Part shown: positions 59,939 through 64,000 of the stretch, in pieces | Layout: every line of letters begins with the position of its first letter | Position numbering within the stretch: position 1 is the stretch's first letter | From: Bacillota bacterium | GTDB lineage: Bacteria > Bacillota > DSM-12270 > Thermacetogeniales > Thermacetogeniaceae | Assembly (NCBI GenBank): GCA_013177945.1 | Contig: JABLXW010000001.1 | Span: 62,001 to 126,000 of the forward strand | Direction of reading: 5' to 3' | Length of the DNA stretch: 64,000 nucleotides | Made by a program: the position numbers and the translations under genes | Notes under the pieces: generated by a model | Told to the model about the DNA's origin: nothing | The model's input: only the letters and a program-made list of their open reading frames with translations | The model's database searches: none

Positions 59939-60883
59939 ATGCTGAAAACACCTTTGTGCGATTTGCTTGAAATTGAATACCCCATTCTGCAGGGGGGGAT
60001 GGCCTGGGTTGCGACGGCGGAACTGGCAGCCGCCGTCTCCCAGGCGGGGGGTTTGGGGATCATCGGAGCCGGCAACGCGGAGCCTGAAGCCGTCCGGGCC
60101 GAAATCAGGAAGGCAAAGTCTCTGACCAGCCGCCCCTTTGGAGTAAATATTTACTACATGTCGCCTCATGTAGAAGAACTGATCGATCTGGTTATTACCG
60201 AGAGGGTTCCCGTAATTACAACCGGGGCAGGCAATCCCGGCAAGCACCTCCCCCGCTTAAAAGAGGCGGGGATTAAGGTGATCCCCGTTGTAGCTTCTGT
60301 TGCCCTGGCAAAGCGTCTTGAACGCACTGGAGTAGACGCGCTCATTGCCGAGGGCATGGAATGCGGCGGCCACATTGGCGAAATCACAACGATGGCTCTG
60401 GTTCCCCAGATCGTGGATGCCGTGAGGATTCCGGTTATTGCCGCAGGCGGGATTGCCGATGGAAGAGGGCTGGCCGCTGCCCTTGCCCTCGGCGCGGTAG
60501 GTGTTCAAATAGGAACGCGCTTTATCTGCGCCTCCGAGTGTGTAGTGCATCCCAATTACAAACAGGCGATCCTCAAGGCCGGCGACAGAGATACGGTAGT
60601 CACAGGTTATCCCGGCCATTATGTGAGGGTTTTGAGAAACAAACTGGCACGCCAGTTCGAAGAACTGGCGAAACGCGGGGCCTCTCCTGAGGAGTTTCAA
60701 GAACTGGGGACAAATAGACTGCGAGCCGCTGTGATTGAGGGAGACGTTGAAACGGGATCTCTGATGGCGGGCCAAAGCGCTGCGCTTGTCAAAAAAATCG
60801 AGCCGGCTGAAATGGTTATTAAAGAAATTATCCAGGAGGCAGAGGAGGTCATCAAAAGACTCGGGGTGCTTGCAAATGGGTAA
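59939..60883 (+). CDS. fabK: enoyl-ACP reductase II (FMN-dependent)
   Basis: A 314-residue 2-nitropropane dioxygenase-type flavoprotein. It has PILQGGMAWVATAELAAAVS, PFGVNIYYMSPH, VITTGAGNPGKH, and the GHIGEITTMALVPQ and GAVGVQIGTRF flavin-binding blocks. Position between fabH and fabD identifies it as FabK, the last step of each elongation cycle. RBS GGGAGGGG. Confidence 0.95.
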   Translation: MLKTPLCDLLEIEYPILQGGMAWVATAELAAAVSQAGGLGIIGAGNAEPEAVRAEIRKAKSLTSRPFGVNIYYMSPHVEELIDLVITERVPVITTGAGNPGKHLPRLKEAGIKVIPVVASVALAKRLERTGVDALIAEGMECGGHIGEITTMALVPQIVDAVRIPVIAAGGIADGRGLAAALALGAVGVQIGTRFICASECVVHPNYKQAILKAGDRDTVVTGYPGHYVRVLRNKLARQFEELAKRGASPEEFQELGTNRLRAAVIEGDVETGSLMAGQSAALVKKIEPAEMVIKEIIQEAEEVIKRLGVLANG

Positions 60884-61817
60884 AAGGGTGTTTGTTTTCC
60901 CCGGCCAGGGTTCCCAGTACGTAGGGATGGGGGCGGAGCTTTTCAGGAGCGAGCCTGAAGCGGCGAATGTTTTCAGGCAGGCAGAGCAGATTTTAGGTTA
61001 TCCGCTTGCCCGGTTATGTTTTGAGGGGCCGCCGGAAACTTTGAACAAAACCGGCTTTACGCAACCTGCCGTCTTCACGACAAGCATTGCTGCTTTTGAG
61101 GTTTTAAAAAAGCACGGGATTTCTTGCGATGCTGTTGCGGGTCACAGCGTGGGAGAATACTCCGCCCTTGTTGCAGCAGATGTTTTAAGCTTTCCCGATG
61201 CCTTAAAAATCGTCCAAAAGCGGGCCCAGTTAATGGAAAAGGCCCTTTTAGAAAAACAGGGCGGAATGGCTGCAATCCTCGGCCTTGAACGAGAAGCAGT
61301 AGAAGAAATCTGCCGCCAGGCTCGGGCGAAGGGAGTTGTGCAGCCGGCAAATTTCAATGCACCGGGGCAGGTTGTAATCTCAGGCGAAAAGGGGGGACTG
61401 GAGGAAGCCTTTGTTTTAGCACGCCGGGCCGGTGCAAAAAAAATCATTCCTCTGCCGGTAAGCGGCCCTTTTCATTCTTCTTTTATGGAGGAAGCGGCAC
61501 AGGAACTGGCGCTCTATCTCGAGCAGTTTTCTTTTTCCCCGCCGCGGGTTCTTTATGTGGCAAATGTGAACGGAAGCTACGTCTCGAATCCGGCAGCAAT
61601 CAAATCACTTCTGGCAGAGCAGGTTAAAAGTGCCGTTTACTGGGAAGAATCGATAAAAAGATTGCACCTGGATGGGCACCGTACTTTTATCGAAGTTGGG
61701 CCGGGCCGGGTTCTCTCCGGCTTAATTAAAAGGATCGTTTCCGATGCAAGGACCTTTCATGTTGAAGACAGAACTTCCCTGGAAAAGGTGCTTGCACAAT
61801 TAAGGGGGACTGTTTAA
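60876..61817 (+). CDS. fabD: malonyl-CoA:ACP transacylase
   Basis: A 313-residue enzyme that loads malonyl onto ACP. It has [12 protein letters not shown], the nucleophile elbow GHSVGE, the catalytic His in SGPFHSSFM, and QPA with the downstream [13 protein letters not shown] block. ATG 60876 overlaps fabK by 8 bases; a longer upstream in-frame stretch is noncoding. Confidence 0.97.
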   Translation: MGKRVFVFPGQGSQYVGMGAELFRSEPEAANVFRQAEQILGYPLARLCFEGPPETLNKTGFTQPAVFTTSIAAFEVLKKHGISCDAVAGHSVGEYSALVAADVLSFPDALKIVQKRAQLMEKALLEKQGGMAAILGLEREAVEEICRQARAKGVVQPANFNAPGQVVISGEKGGLEEAFVLARRAGAKKIIPLPVSGPFHSSFMEEAAQELALYLEQFSFSPPRVLYVANVNGSYVSNPAAIKSLLAEQVKSAVYWEESIKRLHLDGHRTFIEVGPGRVLSGLIKRIVSDARTFHVEDRTSLEKVLAQLRGTV

Positions 61818-61818
61818 A

Positions 61819-62565
61819 ATGATTTTAGAAAATCGGGTTGCTTTAGTAACGGGTGCTTCGCAGGGCATCGGGCGGGCAATTGCTCTGGCTCTGGCTCGGG
61901 CAGGCGCCCGGGTAGCGGTGAATTTTTACCCGGACCAGGAGGAAAAAGCCGCGCAGGTTGTAGCCGAAATCGAAAAACTGGGCGGGAAAGGTTTTACGGT
62001 TCCTGCAGATGTCAGGAGCAAGCCGGCTGTGGAAGAAATGGTGGAAACGATCCAGAAACATTTCGGCAGCCTTGACATCCTCGTTAACAACGCGGGAATT
62101 ACAAGGGATCAGTTGCTCCTCCGGATGAAGGATCAGGACTGGGAAGATGTTCTCTCCACCAATTTAACCGGGGTGTTTTACTGCACCCGTGCCGCTTTAA
62201 AGCTGATGCTCAAGCAGCGGTGGGGAAGGATTATCAACATTGCCTCGGTAATAGGAGTTACAGGCAACGCGGGGCAGGCTAATTACGGCGCGGCAAAGGC
62301 AGGAGTCATCGGCTTCACAAAATGCGTTGCCCGGGAGGTGGCCACGCGGGGGATTACCGTAAACGCCGTGGCACCAGGTTACATTGAAACAGAAATGACC
62401 GAAAAAATACCGCCGGAAGCAAAAGAGGAACTGCTGCGGAGAATTCCCCTGGGAAGAGCCGGAAAGCCGGATGATGTTGCCGGAGTGGTTGTATTTTTAG
62501 CTTCTCCTGGTGCAGATTATATTACCGGGCAGGTAATACATGTCGATGGAGGAATGGTCATATGA
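61819..62565 (+). CDS. fabG: 3-oxoacyl-ACP reductase
   Basis: A 248-residue short-chain dehydrogenase: NADPH site [18 protein letters not shown], catalytic Ser in IASVIG, YxxxK in NYGAAKAGV, and the PGYIETEMT loop. It reduces the keto group in fatty acid elongation. It starts 2 bases after fabD. Confidence 0.96.
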   Translation: MILENRVALVTGASQGIGRAIALALARAGARVAVNFYPDQEEKAAQVVAEIEKLGGKGFTVPADVRSKPAVEEMVETIQKHFGSLDILVNNAGITRDQLLLRMKDQDWEDVLSTNLTGVFYCTRAALKLMLKQRWGRIINIASVIGVTGNAGQANYGAAKAGVIGFTKCVAREVATRGITVNAVAPGYIETEMTEKIPPEAKEELLRRIPLGRAGKPDDVAGVVVFLASPGADYITGQVIHVDGGMVI

Positions 62566-62595
62566 TCTGGAAAGCGGGAGGGAGGTGAAAGGTGG

Positions 62596-62841
62596 ATGGC
62601 CGAGTATGATGAAAAGGCAATTTTTGAAAAGGTGAAATCGATCATTGTGGAGCAGCTTGGTGTGGAGGAAGATGATGTTACTCCCGAGACCACTTTTGAA
62701 GAACTGAACGCAGACTCTCTGGACATTGTAGAACTAATCATGGCACTGGAAGAGGAGTTCGATCTGGAGATTCCCGACGAGGAAGCTGAAAAAATCCTCA
62801 CCGTAGGAGCAGCCGTCGAATATATCAAAGAGAATCAGTAA
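62596..62841 (+). CDS. acpP: acyl carrier protein
   Basis: An 81-residue acidic four-helix protein with the phosphopantetheine serine in the ADSLDIVEL motif. It carries the growing acyl chain for all neighbouring Fab enzymes. RBS GGGAGGTG; ATG 62596. Confidence 0.97.
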   Translation: MAEYDEKAIFEKVKSIIVEQLGVEEDDVTPETTFEELNADSLDIVELIMALEEEFDLEIPDEEAEKILTVGAAVEYIKENQ

Positions 62842-62921
62842 ACCAGGGTCCCGTGGGAAAACTACGGGACTTTCTAAGTTTGAGTTCTTTTCTCGATCCC
62901 ATATGAAAGGATTAAGATTTT

Positions 62922-64000
62922 ATGGCTAAGGTCACAAGGGAACAAGTCGTTGTTACGGGCCTTGGTGTAGTTTCCCCGGTTGGGATTGGTAAAGAATCTT
63001 TCTGGTCTTCCCTGGTGCAGGGGAGATCCGGTGTGGGCACCATCACACGCTTCGATCCTTCTTCTTTTGCCAGCCGAATTGCCGCGGAAGTTAAGGACTT
63101 TAACCCCGAAGCTTACCTGGAGAAGAAGGAAGCAAAGAGAATGGACCGTTTCACCCAGTTCGGAGTCGCAGCTGCAAAACTCGCGTTAGAAGATGCTGCA
63201 CTTGATCTGGAAAAAGAAGACTTAGATCGGGTGGGTGTTTTTATCGGCTCCGGAATCGGTGGAATTGAAACCCTTGAAGAACAGCTGCGCCTCCTCATCG
63301 CCAAAGGACCCAGCCGGATCAGTCCCTTTTTTGTCCCCATGATGATCAGCAACATGGCTGCAGGGCAGATCGCCATTTGCCTGGGACCGAAAGGACCAAA
63401 CATGACGCTTGTAACCGCCTGCGCCTCGGGGACAAACGCCATAGGGGAGGCCTTTCGGGTCCTGCAAAGGGGAGAGGCAGATGTGATGCTTGCCGGGGGA
63501 ACGGAGGCTCCCATCACTCCAATTGCCCTCGGCGGCTTCTGCGCAATGCGTGCCATGTCCACCCGTAATGACGAACCTGCCCGCGCCAGCCGCCCCTTTG
63601 ATCGGCAAAGAGACGGCCTGGTGATTGGGGAAGGAGCAGGAGTTCTGGTTCTTGAAACTCTATCCCACGCCCTGGCAAGAAAAGCAAGGATTTATTGCGA
63701 AATTTCAGGATATGGAACCACAGCAGATGCTTACCACATCACCGCTCCCGATCCCGACGGTGCCGGAGCCGCCCGCGCCATAAGGCTAGCCCTGCTTGAT
63801 GCCAACATATCCCCCGAAAGCGTGGATTACATTAACGCGCATGGCACTTCTACAGAGTTAAATGATAGAATAGAAACCCTGGCGATCAAAAACGTCCTGG
63901 GAGAGCACGCCTACCGGATTCCGGTCAGCTCAATCAAGTCCATGATCGGGCACCTGATGGGGGCGGCGGGAGCTGTTGAAGCAATCGCGACAGTTCTCAC
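62922..64000 (+). CDS. fabF: beta-ketoacyl-ACP synthase II, 3' end outside window
   Basis: The first 359 codons of a condensing enzyme that elongates acyl-ACP. It begins [13 protein letters not shown], has the catalytic Cys in [29 protein letters not shown], and the first His in [11 protein letters not shown]. It is open to the last base of the window; full FabF is about 412 residues. AAAGGA precedes the ATG at 62922. Confidence 0.96.
   Translation, partial: MAKVTREQVVVTGLGVVSPVGIGKESFWSSLVQGRSGVGTITRFDPSSFASRIAAEVKDFNPEAYLEKKEAKRMDRFTQFGVAAAKLALEDAALDLEKEDLDRVGVFIGSGIGGIETLEEQLRLLIAKGPSRISPFFVPMMISNMAAGQIAICLGPKGPNMTLVTACASGTNAIGEAFRVLQRGEADVMLAGGTEAPITPIALGGFCAMRAMSTRNDEPARASRPFDRQRDGLVIGEGAGVLVLETLSHALARKARIYCEISGYGTTADAYHITAPDPDGAGAARAIRLALLDANISPESVDYINAHGTSTELNDRIETLAIKNVLGEHAYRIPVSSIKSMIGHLMGAAGAVEAIATVL

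Overview
The window reads as a piece of an anaerobic, spore-forming Clostridia-type Firmicute chromosome, probably a relative of the Moorella/Thermacetogenium/Desulfotomaculum groups. Supporting signs are strong GGAGG-type ribosome binding sites with many GTG and TTG starts, sigmaA-like promoters, a ylbJ sporulation gene, a Firmicute fapR-plsX-fabH-fabK-fabD-fabG-acpP-fabF order, pta-ackA, a B12-dependent ribonucleotide reductase, a CooC-like nickel ATPase and a probable selenoprotein. The taxon is inferred, not proven. No rRNA, tRNA or CRISPR array was seen.

Bases 1-46740 are an accessory block dominated by Dpp/Nik-type ABC importer parts. There are eight family-5 substrate-binding proteins (one frameshifted), three permease pairs, two ATPase pairs and several remnants. 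Mixed in are four SAM-dependent methyltransferases, two DUF4198 (NikM-type) proteins, a Gate-domain membrane protein, a CobN-like extracytoplasmic protein with an ExbB/TolQ-like channel and a DUF2149 partner (14836-17186), and a CooC-like ATPase. Together these suggest scavenging of nickel and/or cobalt, or of a metal chelate or corrinoid.

At 22557-32387 lies a self-contained operon: substrate-binding protein, a 33-residue peptide gene too short to be noticed easily, two radical SAM/SPASM enzymes, a PqqD-like recognition domain, a SPASM-only protein without the radical-SAM cysteines, an ABC-2 exporter, a methyltransferase and a DppBC permease pair. I read it as a RiPP pathway whose product may be exported and re-imported, possibly as a metallophore; the function is inference.

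Five copies of the same leader structure (about 13036, 22385, 32353, 36972 and 43700) precede these operons. Each has a first hairpin with an RCGRA loop, a second hairpin whose loop ends in GAA, and a U-tailed terminator whose 5' arm overlaps hairpin 1. They form a family of attenuators, probably ligand-sensing, and are the clearest candidate for something new here. They recall guanidine-II/IV riboswitch architecture, but I could not assign them.

Bases 32384-36960 are a graveyard: remnants of a radical SAM gene, a methyltransferase, an exported protein, an ABC ATPase and a DUF1992 gene, interspersed with an amidase, a lipoprotein, an AbrB/PIN toxin-antitoxin pair and a Uma2 protein.

Bases 46750-48450 hold a divergent locus: a PadR regulator with an ATGT/ACAT palindrome, facing an AhpD-like gene interrupted by an in-frame TGA exactly at the second cysteine of CxxC (a likely selenocysteine) plus a zinc-ribbon/winged-helix gene. 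From 48769 on the window is housekeeping: nrdJ, rsmD-coaD, ylbJ, pta, ackA, DUF177-rpmF and the fatty acid synthesis operon, with fabF cut by the window end.
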